A stretch of DNA of 45,910 bases from an uncultured Verrucomicrobiales bacterium (GCA_937891465.1 CALAHF010000217.1:1-45910); one strand, 5' to 3'. Counted from the first letter of the stretch, positions 1-8,723 are shown. Notes: generated from the sequence alone by a model not told the origin. A program made the numbers and translations.

Positions 1-216
1 GGAATTTGGCTGGTAGTTCTCGTGGCGGCGGCATTGGTCTATTTGGCTCGACTTGAAAAACAGTCAGTAGATAAGCGCTTTCTCGATTTCGCCGTCATGA
101 TGCCCAGCCCCTCTTCCGATTCAGCTTCATTGAACTTTCAATCAGCCTCTGTTGCTGCGCCAACGATGCCAAGGTTTGGCTTTTATTTGAAAATCCCCAT
201 TCTCGACACCTTTTAA
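1..216 (+). CDS. Small membrane protein, 5' end outside the window
   Basis: The frame is open from base 1 to a TAA at 214-216, so the true start probably lies upstream; a TTG at position 22 or a GTG at 22-24 region could only give a shortened form. The visible N-terminal part is a hydrophobic helix (GIWLVVLVAAALVYLARLE) followed by a polar, serine-rich tail of about 50 residues with no motif I recognise. The helix and the residues after it resemble the start of the ORF beginning near 352 (both contain LVYLA, a charged residue cluster and RFL), so the two are probably tandem relatives whose tails have diverged. The function is unknown. Whether it is an intact gene or a truncated copy cannot be decided from the part that is visible. 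Confidence 0.4.
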   Translation, partial: GIWLVVLVAAALVYLARLEKQSVDKRFLDFAVMMPSPSSDSASLNFQSASVAAPTMPRFGFYLKIPILDTF

Positions 217-351
217 CGACCAGTCTTGATCTCCACAGCCAACCTTGAGGGTGAATCAAACAAATTCGCGAATTTCATCATTGGTGTTCGATGATTCAAG
301 AAACCAAGTTGAGAGTGGGAAAGAATTTTGGGGTGTGATACGCTGGTTTTG

Positions 352-705
352 ATGGCGGAAGAAACGAATTAAAGGCGTGGCGAGCGGCTTTTCAGAATTT
401 GCGGGACTGCGCTAGTTATTTTCGTTTTGGCGACATTAGTTTACTTGGCTCCTCTTGCTTTTGTGGCGCGGATTGAAGATCCTCTTGGAGGAAACCGTTT
501 CCTGACTTCAAAAACCTTTATTCCCCGTGCACAAACTCCCGAGTGGAGAGCCTGGCAGAAAAGACCAAGTGAAGAAGGAATAACTCGCTACTACTTCGTT
601 GAATATCCGTTTCTGAATTCCCTTTATCGTCCAATCCTGAGTGCCGCAGGCGGGAAACCTGCCGAGCAAAACAAGTTCGCAAAGCTAATTATTGGCCGTG
701 GCTGA
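352..705 (+). pseudogene. Small membrane protein with an early in-frame stop
   Basis: An ATG at 352 opens a frame reading MAEETN, then TAA at 370-372, and the same frame continues to a TGA at 703-705. After the stop it reads RRGERLFRICGTALVIFV and then a membrane helix. This second part resembles the ORF at 1-216, which suggests a formerly continuous gene of about 117 codons interrupted by a nonsense change. The only ordinary start codon after the stop and before the helix ends is a TTG at 427, which would cut the hydrophobic segment. The soluble part (about 75 residues, with EYPFLNSLYRP near the end) has no motif I recognise. It could instead be a functional gene with a TTG start. Function unknown. 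Confidence 0.4.
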
Positions 706-754
706 GATCGGGATTCACTTTGCCGAACCGGCTCTGTGCGTTTAGACTGGGGAC

Positions 755-1309
755 GTGTCAGAAAAACCACCCATCGGAAAAAACATCGTCCTCGGCATCA
801 CCGGATCGATCGCAGCTTACAAAGCCGCTGATCTGGCCAGTCAATTGACCAAACGCGGTCACTCCGTCCATGTCGTCATGACGAAGGACGCGACGGAATT
901 CATCACGCCACTAACCTTGCAGGTGCTTTCGAAAAATCCGGTGACCACAAGTTTATACGACGAAAAACAAAGCTGGCACCCGGGCCACATTCAGCTCGCT
1001 GATGACGCCGATCTGATTCTCGTAGCTCCCTGCACCGCCAACGTGGTTGCAAAATTCGCCCTCGGACTCTCGGACGACACCCTTTCCGCAATTCACCTCG
1101 CAACACTCGCCCCTATCTTAATAGCGCCAGCCATGAACGGGAAAATGTGGCAGCATCCGGCGACTCAAAAAAACGTCGTGACGTTAAGAGAGCGGAACGT
1201 CGAATTCATTGGCCCCGAAGAAGGCATGCTCGCCTGCGGTTATGAAGGCATCGGCCGACTCTGGCCCATTGAGGAGATTCTGGAGAAAGTGGATGAAATG
1301 TTAGGGTGA
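755..1309 (+). CDS. coaC: Phosphopantothenoylcysteine decarboxylase (flavoprotein)
   Basis: This enzyme decarboxylates 4'-phosphopantothenoylcysteine to phosphopantetheine in coenzyme A synthesis, using FMN. The 184-residue protein has the full signature of the flavoprotein family: GITGSIAAYKAADL at residues 14-27 (FMN phosphate binding), catalytic His78 in GHIQLADDADLILVAPCTAN, the PAMN substrate clamp at 125-128, and the active-site Cys161 in ACGYEGIGR. It is the decarboxylase half only; the common bacterial form is a CoaB-CoaC fusion of about 400 residues, and no CoaB domain follows, so the ligase must be elsewhere. The start is GTG at 755, since the flavoprotein fold begins about nine residues later. 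A family A palindromic repeat follows 12 bp after the stop. Confidence 0.9.
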   Translation: MSEKPPIGKNIVLGITGSIAAYKAADLASQLTKRGHSVHVVMTKDATEFITPLTLQVLSKNPVTTSLYDEKQSWHPGHIQLADDADLILVAPCTANVVAKFALGLSDDTLSAIHLATLAPILIAPAMNGKMWQHPATQKNVVTLRERNVEFIGPEEGMLACGYEGIGRLWPIEEILEKVDEMLG

Positions 1310-1320
1310 TTAATCCTCTT

Positions 1321-1371
1321 CCACGATCCAACAGGGTCTGTTCGTTGAACCAATAGAGTTGATTCGTAAAA
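1321..1371 (+). repeat. Family A palindromic element, copy 1
   Basis: The sequence ACGATCCAACAGGGT at 1323-1337 is matched at the other end by AGAGTTGATTCGT at 1355-1367, with CTGTTCGTTGAACCAAT between. It lies between the coaC stop and the sulfatase start. The same arrangement recurs near 7986, 13378, 19372 and 30680. It could fold as a hairpin in either transcript but lacks a following T-run, so it is not a standard terminator. Confidence 0.75.
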
Positions 1372-1450
1372 TGCGAAATCCACTGCCTCGCTGGATCGCG
1401 GATATTTTGCGATTCCCTCATTGAAATTCTCCCTCTAAAATCGGCTCACC

Positions 1451-2977
1451 ATGATTCGATTTCTCGCTCTCATCATTTTCTTCACGACCGCCCTCACCTC
1501 GCGGGCGGCAGACCAGCCAAATATCATCCTGATCATGGCGGATGACATGGGCTGGTCGGACATCGGCTGCTACGGCAGCGAAATCTCGACGCCAAATATC
1601 GACCGGATCTGCAGCGAAGGAATGCAGTTCACGAATTTTTACAACAACGCCAAATGCACCACGACGCGCGCCAGTCTGCTGACAGGGCTTTACCCACGAA
1701 ATGGCGGCAAGGGCATTGAACTTCTCAACGAAAACATGCTGACGCTTGGCGAAGCCCTGAAACTCGCGGGATACCAAACCGGCCTGAGCGGCAAATGGCA
1801 CAACGGTTCCAAAGCGCCTCACCGCCCATTCGATCGAGGCTTCGAGGCCAGCTACGGATTATGGGACGGCTGCTGCAACTTCTTTGATCCCAACCAGCCT
1901 GATCCAAAATTCAAAGGCGGCAAAGTCCGCTTTTTTGGGCAAAACGACGAACGAATCACGGAATTCCCTGACGATTTCTTCACGTCGAACGCTTTCACCG
2001 ATCACGCGATCGAAACCATCACAAAGCAATCGGCGACCAAGAAGCCGTTTTTCCACTACCTCCCATACACCGCTCCCCATTACCCACTCCACGCCAAACC
2101 GGAGGATATCGCTAAATATAAAGGCAAATACGACGCCGGTTGGGATGCACTTCGTAAAAGTCGATATGATCGCCAAGTCGAAATGGGTTTGATCGATCCA
2201 AAGTTGTTTCCAGATCCGGGGCTAAATCCAAACAACAAACCGTTCGCCGAAGGCAAAAATGAGGACACCGAATGGGAGAGCCTGCGGATGGAAACCTACG
2301 CCGCCATGGTCGACAACATGGACCAAAACATCGGTCGGGTTCTTACAACGCTCGATGATTTAAAAATCGCCGACAACACAATCATCATGTTTCTCTCGGA
2401 CAACGGAGCCTGTGCGGAAACGCCCGGCGGCGCAGGAAATACCGAACATCGTCCCGGACCAAAAGACTGGTACAGTCATGTTGGGCCAAACTGGGCCTAC
2501 GCGCAGAATGCGCCGTTCGCTCGCTACAAATCGCACACTCACGAAGGCGGTGTCGCCTCGCCATTTGTCATTCGCTGGCCTGGGAAAATCAAAGCCGGTT
2601 CAAAAACGGATCAGGTCGGTCACATCATCGATTTCATGCCCACTTTTCTCGATGTCGCCGATGGTAAATTCCCGATGTCGAATGACGGGAAGCCCCTTCT
2701 CAGGCCGGAAGGAATCAGTTTGGTGCCGGTTTTGACCGGAGAAGAAGCGGCGATCAAACGCCCTGCCCCGCTATTCTGGTTCTGGTCGAAAAAACGGGCC
2801 ATCCGCGAAGGAGTTTGGAAACTCGTTTGGGAAAGCCCCAAAAATGGTTGGGAACTTTACAACCTAGGGTTGGATCGAACTGAGACCAACAATGTTGCTG
2901 AAAAACAGGCGAGCAAGGTCGCCCAAATGTCGAAAAAATGGTATGCGTGGGCCGCACTTACTGGTGTGAAATACTGA
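1451..2977 (+). CDS. Secreted sulfatase (arylsulfatase-type, family S1)
   Basis: A sulfate-ester hydrolase of the alkaline phosphatase superfamily, 508 residues, with a Sec signal peptide of about 19 residues ending SRA-A, so it acts in the periplasm or outside. Metal-binding DD at 31-32 lies in NIILIMADDMGWSDIG. The formylglycine site is Cys69 in CTTTRASLLTG. The canonical core is C-x-P/S-x-R, so Thr at the third position is unusual. Later family features include HYPLHAKPEDIAKYKGKYD, the metal-site FLSDNG near residue 315, and the lysine-bearing C-terminal part ending LYNLGLDRTETNNVAE. It is paralogous to the sulfatase at 42835-44490: both carry the GCCN-FDP block, the HYPLHAKP block and the DRTET block. 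No maturation enzyme (FGE or anSME) is in the window. Its natural substrate cannot be told from sequence; a sulfated polysaccharide is an inference. It converges with the next gene, leaving 16 bp. Confidence 0.93.
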   Translation: MIRFLALIIFFTTALTSRAADQPNIILIMADDMGWSDIGCYGSEISTPNIDRICSEGMQFTNFYNNAKCTTTRASLLTGLYPRNGGKGIELLNENMLTLGEALKLAGYQTGLSGKWHNGSKAPHRPFDRGFEASYGLWDGCCNFFDPNQPDPKFKGGKVRFFGQNDERITEFPDDFFTSNAFTDHAIETITKQSATKKPFFHYLPYTAPHYPLHAKPEDIAKYKGKYDAGWDALRKSRYDRQVEMGLIDPKLFPDPGLNPNNKPFAEGKNEDTEWESLRMETYAAMVDNMDQNIGRVLTTLDDLKIADNTIIMFLSDNGACAETPGGAGNTEHRPGPKDWYSHVGPNWAYAQNAPFARYKSHTHEGGVASPFVIRWPGKIKAGSKTDQVGHIIDFMPTFLDVADGKFPMSNDGKPLLRPEGISLVPVLTGEEAAIKRPAPLFWFWSKKRAIREGVWKLVWESPKNGWELYNLGLDRTETNNVAEKQASKVAQMSKKWYAWAALTGVKY

Positions 2978-2993
2978 GCGCAACCTCGCGACA

Positions 2994-3758
2994 TCACTTC
3001 TTTATTTTCTTCGGGTTGTTCTCTTCCTTCGTTTCAGTCTCTTCAAACCTCAGGATCGTTTTCAAAAACTCGATATCCGGCTCGGAAAGTTCGGCGAATT
3101 TCGCTTCGATCTCTTCGCCTTTGGCGTCGATAAAAAGTCCCGTTTCACCTCGGCCGGCGAGCAACGCAGCCCGAAATCCGCCGCCTTTTTTGTAAGTCCA
3201 ATCACGCACCTCGCTGAGCAAGACCTTCTTCCCTTTCAAATCTTCCAGCATCACGCCGAAAATACTCTCCACGAGCTTGGCTTCGCTATCGCCCTCAAGC
3301 AGTCCCACCCGAAGCTCGACCAGCTCTTTTTCGTCCGTGACTTTCCCCCCTTTGATTCGGGATAACGTCAGCATTTTCTCATACATCGAACCATCCACTC
3401 CATAACAACCGGTGATTTCCTCACCTTTCGCGTTCGAAACCACGGCGATAGGCGCTTTTGTGAGATCTTTTTTGAATCGATCCGTGAACATTTTCACATG
3501 CGCCTCGTTATTCGCATTGCAACGGACCACCACAAACTCATCTCCCCGCTTCTTGAGCTCATCAAGAATCAATTCCTCCAACGCCTCCCCCTCTTCACGA
3601 AAGCCCCGCACATCCACCAGCATGAAAACAATGAGCTTCTCGCCTTTTTTGGCATCTTCGATTGCCTGACGCACTTCAGAAAACACCTTCGGCGCGGCTG
3701 CATTCGCAGCACCGGAAAAAAGCAGCAAAGTTAGTAAAATTCGGAAAACACAGGCCAT
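2994..3758 (-). CDS. Secreted thioredoxin-fold-like protein without CxxC
   Basis: A 254-residue protein with a signal peptide (hydrophobic residues 5-20, probable cleavage after ANA). Residues 25-125 have the alternation expected of a thioredoxin fold: an N-terminal helix, the strand KLIVFMLVDV, a long helix, the strand DEFVVVRCNA, then a helix and KAPIAVVSNAKGEEI, where the proline after KA would match the cis-proline of thioredoxins. The usual CxxC redox centre is missing; that position reads VDVRGFREEG. The second half is helical and ends in a lysine- and glutamate-rich tail. I do not recognise a named family. It starts from ATG at 3758, divergent from msrA 160 bp away. Confidence 0.7.
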   Translation of the reverse strand: MACVFRILLTLLLFSGAANAAAPKVFSEVRQAIEDAKKGEKLIVFMLVDVRGFREEGEALEELILDELKKRGDEFVVVRCNANNEAHVKMFTDRFKKDLTKAPIAVVSNAKGEEITGCYGVDGSMYEKMLTLSRIKGGKVTDEKELVELRVGLLEGDSEAKLVESIFGVMLEDLKGKKVLLSEVRDWTYKKGGGFRAALLAGRGETGLFIDAKGEEIEAKFAELSEPDIEFLKTILRFEETETKEENNPKKIKK

Positions 3759-3917
3759 ACTCTGATGAATAACTCAAAACAGCCGATTCGTCGCAAGAAT
3801 CGACGCTCCAATTTTGTAACACCACAACCGTTTCACGATATTCACGGGAGTTGATTTGTATTTGAAAGAAAGGAACTCTTACCCCAAGCGACTGATAGCA
3901 AAAATCTCCGACCTACC

Positions 3918-4604
3918 ATGAAAAAGAAAGCCACCTTCCTTCTGACCGCTGCCGCATCGCTCATGCTGCTCCCTGCTTGCCAGGCTGATGACAAAAAGCC
4001 AACGCCGGCAAAACCTGACGAAAAAGCCGAAACCAAGGCTCCCGTTGAAGTTCCAATGAAAGACGGCAAAGCCTACGCTTACTTCGCCAGCGGTTGTTTC
4101 TGGTGTGTTGAAGCAGTTTACGAAAGTGTGAAAGGCGTCGACGACTCCATTTCAGGGTATGCGGGTGGTCACACGAAGAACCCGACCTACGAATCAAGCA
4201 ACACGGGCAAAACCGGCCATGCTGAAGCCGTCGAGATCATCTACGATCCCAAAGTTGTGAGCTTCGCAACGTTGGTAGATGTGTATTTTGGTTCGCAAAA
4301 TATCGAGCAAGTGAACGGCCAAGGCCCTGACAATGGTTCACAATATCGCTCGATTCTATTCTATCAAAACGCAGAGCAGAAAAAGATCATCGAAGACAAA
4401 ATTGCCGCGATCGAAAAAGAAATTGGCGAAGGCAACGTCGCCGCTGAAGTCATGCCTTTCGAGAAATTCTGGCTTGGCGAAGATTACCACCAGAACTACG
4501 AGCGCCTTCATCCTGAAAATGGCTACATCCAGGGAGTCTCAATTCCCCGCTTGAAGAAATTTCAGAAGAAATTCCCTCAGTTGCTGAAGGAAAAAGCCCA
4601 CTGA
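3918..4604 (+). CDS. msrA: Peptide methionine-(S)-S-oxide reductase MsrA, lipoprotein
   Basis: It reduces methionine-S-sulfoxide in proteins. The 228-residue product has a lipoprotein signal peptide: basic MKKK, a hydrophobic stretch, and the lipobox LLPAC with Cys21. A lysine- and proline-rich linker of about 30 residues joins it to the catalytic domain, so the enzyme is predicted to be anchored in the envelope, where it would repair oxidised periplasmic proteins. The catalytic motif GCFWCVEAVYE has nucleophile Cys60. YAGG, NPTYE, GHAEAVEIIYDP and HQNYERLHPENGY are the other conserved blocks of the family. No cysteine follows in the C-terminal tail; Cys63 in the motif is the only other nearby one. 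The start at 3918 fits the signal peptide; there is no clear Shine-Dalgarno sequence. Confidence 0.93.
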   Translation: MKKKATFLLTAAASLMLLPACQADDKKPTPAKPDEKAETKAPVEVPMKDGKAYAYFASGCFWCVEAVYESVKGVDDSISGYAGGHTKNPTYESSNTGKTGHAEAVEIIYDPKVVSFATLVDVYFGSQNIEQVNGQGPDNGSQYRSILFYQNAEQKKIIEDKIAAIEKEIGEGNVAAEVMPFEKFWLGEDYHQNYERLHPENGYIQGVSIPRLKKFQKKFPQLLKEKAH

Positions 4605-4622
4605 TCCGGCGGAGCAAAATTC

Positions 4623-4700
4623 CGATCCAACGCGGTGCCGGTTGCAAGATCCATCACGGTTGGATCAGCAGCTAAATTGGCGCAATTCGCGACAATTTAG
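4623..4700 (+). repeat. Two adjacent inverted repeats after msrA (first is a probable degenerate family A copy)
   Basis: GATCCAAC at 4624-4631 pairs with GTTGGATC at 4659-4666. Its flank CGATCCAACGCGGT resembles the family A arm CGATCCAACAGGGT, and CACGGTTGGATCA resembles the other arm seen at 8020-8031. A second perfect 8-bp inverted repeat, CTAAATTG at 4672-4679 and CAATTTAG at 4693-4700, follows at once. No T-run follows either, so termination is possible but not shown. Confidence 0.5.
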
Positions 4701-4736
4701 ACTCGCCTGTGAGGAGGCCTTGCTCAATTCTTAAGC

Positions 4737-7700
4737 ATGGCAACCCGACGACTTGCAATTCTCCTTCTGTTTTTCACTGTTTCTTTTACCAGCTATTCTG
4801 CCGAACCATTCATTGTAAAAAATGGCGCGCCCACGGCGGTGATTGTCATTTCAGAAACTCCCACGCGCATGCAACGAGTCGCGGCGGCGGAGTTTCGATC
4901 GCAGGTTGAAAAAATCAGTAGCGCCCGACTGCCTATCGTCACGCAAGCATCCGACAGCGCAGTAAATGTCTTCATCGGGGCCAGCCCTGACAATCCTGTA
5001 AAGGCAGATGGATTGAAAGCGGGGGCTTATCGCATTGCCACGGGTCCGAACTGGTTAGCGTTGATCGGGGACGACCAGGACTTCGAGCCGAAACATCCCT
5101 TTGCCCGTAACAACGGCGACATCCCGCGAGCGCAAGCGGAGTGGGAGAAGATCATTGGTGCTCCCTACGGCATGCCATCTCGGGGGCTTTACAAAAACCG
5201 GCTGCGATTGCCGGGTGAGACAGGAAAGGCTGACGGAGCTACGACCGCCCCGAAGGAAACGCTCGACATCTGGGGACTGGATGAACGCGGCAGTTTCAAT
5301 GCGGTTTGTGGCTTTCTCCGGAAGTTGGGAGCCCGGTGGTATTTGCCGGGTGATCTGGGTGAAGTGCTTCCTTCGATGGAATCCATTCCGCTGCCCGAAA
5401 TCGACAAAACGGTTCAGCCGGATTTCCCACTGCGACAATTCAATTTCCGCTTCAGCACGTCTGGTCACGATCTTTCGTATTGGGCGATGCGTCTCGGAAC
5501 CCGCAATGACGAACGAATCCAGGTGGCTCATGGAATGTCCAGCATGACCAACAACGCGGATGCCTTTGCGAAACATCCCGAGTGGTTTGCTCTATATGGC
5601 GGGAAACGTGATTTCAAGCCGGGGAATTCCAAATGTCAGCTCTGTTATTCTGACGATGGCCTGTTTCAGGAAACTGTTCGCTACGCGCGCGTCCTGCTTG
5701 ATACCTACGATTTTGAAACGGTCTCGATGATGCCGCCCGATGGCTACACCGCAATTTGCCAGTGCGAAAAATGTGAGGGCAAGGACTCGCCTGAGCGACA
5801 CGAGCGGGGCAAGCTGAGTAATCACATTTGGGATTTCACCAACCGGGTCGCCAAAGAGATCGCGAAAACACACCCAGAGGCGAAGGTTATAAATGGCGGT
5901 TACGGAGTCTACACACTGCCGCCTGAAAACATCGACAAGCTTGAGCCAAATGTTGTCGTTTGCATCGTTGGCGGACGGCGCCCGATCAATAAAGCAGGCT
6001 ACAAAGGCGAAGGCGAAGTGTCCCCGGAAGCCCTGCGCGCAGGATGGGCCAAAAAGACTGACAACCCTTTGATGATTTTCGAAAACTATCCCTTCACGGA
6101 TCGGGGATGGTATTTGCCTTCATTCGCCCCGCGCGCTCTCACCTCGACAGTCGACGCCACCAAAGGAATCTCCATGGGCGAAGATATCTGGCTGTCCGCC
6201 GGAAAAAACTTCGACACCAATGTCGGGTTCAATCACTTCATGGTTTACTTCACGGCCCGCAGTTATTGGAGTGGAAAGGAAGGAACGGGTGATGCCATGT
6301 TTCACGAATACTGCAGGCTCTTTTACGGTCCGGCCGAAAAGGAAATGCGGGCCTTTTTCACCTACTGCGAGGAGAATTGGAAAGCGATGGAGGGCGAGAA
6401 GGCGATCGCCGACAAGGCGCTGGAACTTTTCGCAAATGCTCAGGCAAAAGCAGACGCCTCGAGTGTCGTCGGCCAGCGTCTTGCGTTGATCGATGACTTT
6501 CTCAACGGGCTTCGAATGAAAGCCGGGCAACTGGGCCAAAAACGGGGGCCGGTTCCGAAAGTTCGCATGGTGGGAGATGCCTACGACATCAAGATTGATG
6601 GCAAACTCGATGACGCCTACTGGCAAAAATGCGCCGTTGCCGCAACGGGACGATTGTATGAATTACAAACGGGAAAGATCCCGACATTTGGGACGTCATT
6701 CAAATCAGGATGCGATCGCAACGGCGTCTACTTCGCTATTCGCTGCGATGAAAATCCCGGCGAGCGTCCAGTCAATGCAGCAACTCGCGACGACGACACG
6801 GCCGTGTGGAATGGCGATGTTATCGAAATTCAAATCGCCACTGAAACCCACTCCTATTATCAAATCGCCATCAGCCCCGACGGACAAGTGGTCGATCTTG
6901 ATCGAGAGGCTTCCAAAGGTGGCAGCCTACGTTGGAATTCGAAAGCTGAAGTCGCTACCAGCATCGAAGACGATTACTGGATCGTAGAGATTCGAATTCC
7001 GGTTACTCAGGACGAAAATGATCCCCTGCATCAAGTGATCGGCCGAAAGCCCACCCCAAGCCTGCCGTGGCATATCAATATCTGTCGGCAACGGATTCGC
7101 AATGACGGTCAGGAGCTCAGTGCGCTGTCACCAACCGGCACGAAAGGCTTCCACGAACCGATGAAGTTTGCCCAGTTCTATTCAGGCAAATCCCAAGCGT
7201 TCGAATTTGATCCGGAGGTGACTGATTTCGTACTCGACTACCGCAAAGCAGTGAAATCACGCAAGGCCGACGCGTTTCTCGCTCTGGCAGAAAGCGACGA
7301 CATCAACGATTTCCAAAAATCAGCCGCTCTTGAACAGGCCGCAATACATCTTCGAAAAGAAGCAGGGCCGATTGTTGAAAGAATTCCACTTGAAGCCGTA
7401 AAGAAAACCGCGCAGATGCAACACCTGCTCATTCAGTCCAAAGCACCGGATGTGATTTCAGAATTTGGCGACGAGGACCTTTCCAAGTGGCCGTTCTGGC
7501 AACGCGGAGTTGCTTACCGCACTCGTGGACGGGCTTTTTTCATTCTAAAAGACGGAGAAAGCGCTGAATCAGATCTGACTAAGGCACTTCCATGGATTGC
7601 CGATCCCCGCGCCCTCGATTCAGCTTGGCTAGCGCTTGCTCAGAACCGGGAGCGCAATCTAGATGACGCCGCTGGAGCGCTGAGTGCCTACAAAGAAATC

Positions 7701-7904
7701 GTCGAAGGAGATGAAAGCATTGGTGGAGCCGATCAGTTTAACGCCCTTCAGGGAATCGCCCGCATCCTAACAGCGCGAGGTGAATTTGATGAAGCGCTCA
7801 GCACTTTGAATCGAGCAAAGCCTGAGAAATTGCAAGGCACCTGGCAGACAAACATTCTCAAATCAATTGATGGAGTGAACGAAGCTAGGAAGGCGGCAAA
7901 GTAG
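4737..7904 (+). CDS. Secreted DUF4838 protein with CBM9-like and TPR-like parts
   Basis: A 1055-residue secreted protein with a signal peptide of about 21 residues (cleavage near SYS-AEP). Residues about 35-110 form the small N-terminal domain seen before many polysaccharide-acting enzymes (RMQRVAAAEFRSQVEKIS). Residues about 200-500 match the DUF4838 type, with the conserved cysteine group CQCEKCEG near 345 and a GGYGVYTLPPENI block. From about residue 611 to 816 there is a CBM9/DOMON-like beta-sandwich (IKIDGKLDDAYWQKC ... VWNGDVIEIQI). The last 200 residues are helical and TPR-like. DUF4838 proteins are usually found with carbohydrate degradation genes; the reaction is not established, so a role in binding or cutting a glycan is inference. 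The ATG at 4737 is fixed by the signal peptide. Confidence 0.8.
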   Translation: MATRRLAILLLFFTVSFTSYSAEPFIVKNGAPTAVIVISETPTRMQRVAAAEFRSQVEKISSARLPIVTQASDSAVNVFIGASPDNPVKADGLKAGAYRIATGPNWLALIGDDQDFEPKHPFARNNGDIPRAQAEWEKIIGAPYGMPSRGLYKNRLRLPGETGKADGATTAPKETLDIWGLDERGSFNAVCGFLRKLGARWYLPGDLGEVLPSMESIPLPEIDKTVQPDFPLRQFNFRFSTSGHDLSYWAMRLGTRNDERIQVAHGMSSMTNNADAFAKHPEWFALYGGKRDFKPGNSKCQLCYSDDGLFQETVRYARVLLDTYDFETVSMMPPDGYTAICQCEKCEGKDSPERHERGKLSNHIWDFTNRVAKEIAKTHPEAKVINGGYGVYTLPPENIDKLEPNVVVCIVGGRRPINKAGYKGEGEVSPEALRAGWAKKTDNPLMIFENYPFTDRGWYLPSFAPRALTSTVDATKGISMGEDIWLSAGKNFDTNVGFNHFMVYFTARSYWSGKEGTGDAMFHEYCRLFYGPAEKEMRAFFTYCEENWKAMEGEKAIADKALELFANAQAKADASSVVGQRLALIDDFLNGLRMKAGQLGQKRGPVPKVRMVGDAYDIKIDGKLDDAYWQKCAVAATGRLYELQTGKIPTFGTSFKSGCDRNGVYFAIRCDENPGERPVNAATRDDDTAVWNGDVIEIQIATETHSYYQIAISPDGQVVDLDREASKGGSLRWNSKAEVATSIEDDYWIVEIRIPVTQDENDPLHQVIGRKPTPSLPWHINICRQRIRNDGQELSALSPTGTKGFHEPMKFAQFYSGKSQAFEFDPEVTDFVLDYRKAVKSRKADAFLALAESDDINDFQKSAALEQAAIHLRKEAGPIVERIPLEAVKKTAQMQHLLIQSKAPDVISEFGDEDLSKWPFWQRGVAYRTRGRAFFILKDGESAESDLTKALPWIADPRALDSAWLALAQNRERNLDDAAGALSAYKEIVEGDESIGGADQFNALQGIARILTARGEFDEALSTLNRAKPEKLQGTWQTNILKSIDGVNEARKAAK

Positions 7905-8034
7905 TTTTTACGAACCAACAGAGACAAAAGCTGGCTTGTCCAGCGGTCTGGAGACGGCCGGAACGGCAATCGCAAGATGCTTCTGTTACGAACTACTAAG
8001 GTCTGTTCATCGATCCAAAAGGGTTGGATCGTGA
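7905..8034 (+). repeat. Family A elements, half copy plus full copy
   Basis: TTTTTACGAACCAACAGAG at 7905-7923 is a single arm. After 62 bp that include a small GCTGG/CCAGC hairpin comes a full copy at 7986-8034: TTACGAACTACTAAGG, CTGTTCATCGATCC, and the inverted repeat CGATCCAA/TTGGATCG around AAGGG. The full copy overlaps the 3' end of the minus-strand phosphoesterase and provides its stop codon at 8007-8009. The layout could be one element split by an insertion, or two copies. Confidence 0.7.
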
Positions 8035-8723
8035 AGTTCAAAAACTCGCGTCGTGCTCGCAACCCATTGCCGAGCACTTTCGCAACCTTCCGCGATTTTA
8101 AATCGTCCACCTCCGGCCCACGGGGAAAAGGCCGGCAGTACCCAGCGGTCCGCCTGATTTTTGTAGCTCTCCTGAACCAGCGATGGAATTCGCAGCGACA
8201 TCCCCGCTCCATCGCGAAGATTCACCGACGGATGAAAATGTCCCACAACCTCCGTTTTATAATCTCCCAAAGGCGTCGGCTGATGACCATGATGAAATAG
8301 AAATCCGTCAATATCAAACTGCGGAACCCAGTCGAATTTGGCTTTGATCGTGCCCCGGTCGTGATTCCCTTCCACAAAAATGACCTCGCCCGGCGTGCGC
8401 TCGATGATTTTCTCGAGAAATTGAATCCCCTCCATGCCGACGAAGCTGGAATCGATAATATCGCCGACGAGAATTAGCTTTTCGGGCGCATATTCATCAA
8501 TCATTTCACCCAGCCGTTCCTCGATCGCTGCCATTCCCCAATTTGGCCACAAACCACCGATTGCCTTTCGCGAAAGCTCGTAACCGTAGTGAACATCACT
8601 CAACGCCAGCCAGTTCGACGTTTCATGCCAAATCGCGAGACGACCATCCAGCCAAATGCTATCGGCAATTTGGGCGCGGGTGACGGTTGATTTTTCGCTC
8701 GCTTCGATCATGCTGGCGGACAT
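8007..8723 (-). CDS. Metallophosphoesterase, PdeM/YfcE-like calcineurin fold
   Basis: A 238-residue cytoplasmic phosphoesterase with all five metal-site motifs: DVHYG (Asp43, His45), GDIIDS at 87-92, GNHDRG at 119-124, HGH at 145-147 and GHFHPS at 161-166. The order and spacing resemble the PdeM family (ligase-associated DNA damage response phosphoesterases), but no DNA ligase or helicase partner is adjacent, so the biological substrate is unknown. The last residues (TRVFELHDPTLLDR) are encoded by a family A repeat that also carries the stop codon, so the ancestral C-terminus may have been altered. It starts at ATG 8723, only 17 bp from the divergent lysS start. A second in-frame ATG lies four codons downstream. 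Confidence 0.85.
   Translation of the reverse strand: MSASMIEASEKSTVTRAQIADSIWLDGRLAIWHETSNWLALSDVHYGYELSRKAIGGLWPNWGMAAIEERLGEMIDEYAPEKLILVGDIIDSSFVGMEGIQFLEKIIERTPGEVIFVEGNHDRGTIKAKFDWVPQFDIDGFLFHHGHQPTPLGDYKTEVVGHFHPSVNLRDGAGMSLRIPSLVQESYKNQADRWVLPAFSPWAGGGRFKIAEGCESARQWVASTTRVFELHDPTLLDR

Noticed and set aside
4672-4700. Inverted repeat as terminator of msrA
   Set aside because: The loop is 13 bases, the stem is A/T-rich and no T-run follows.
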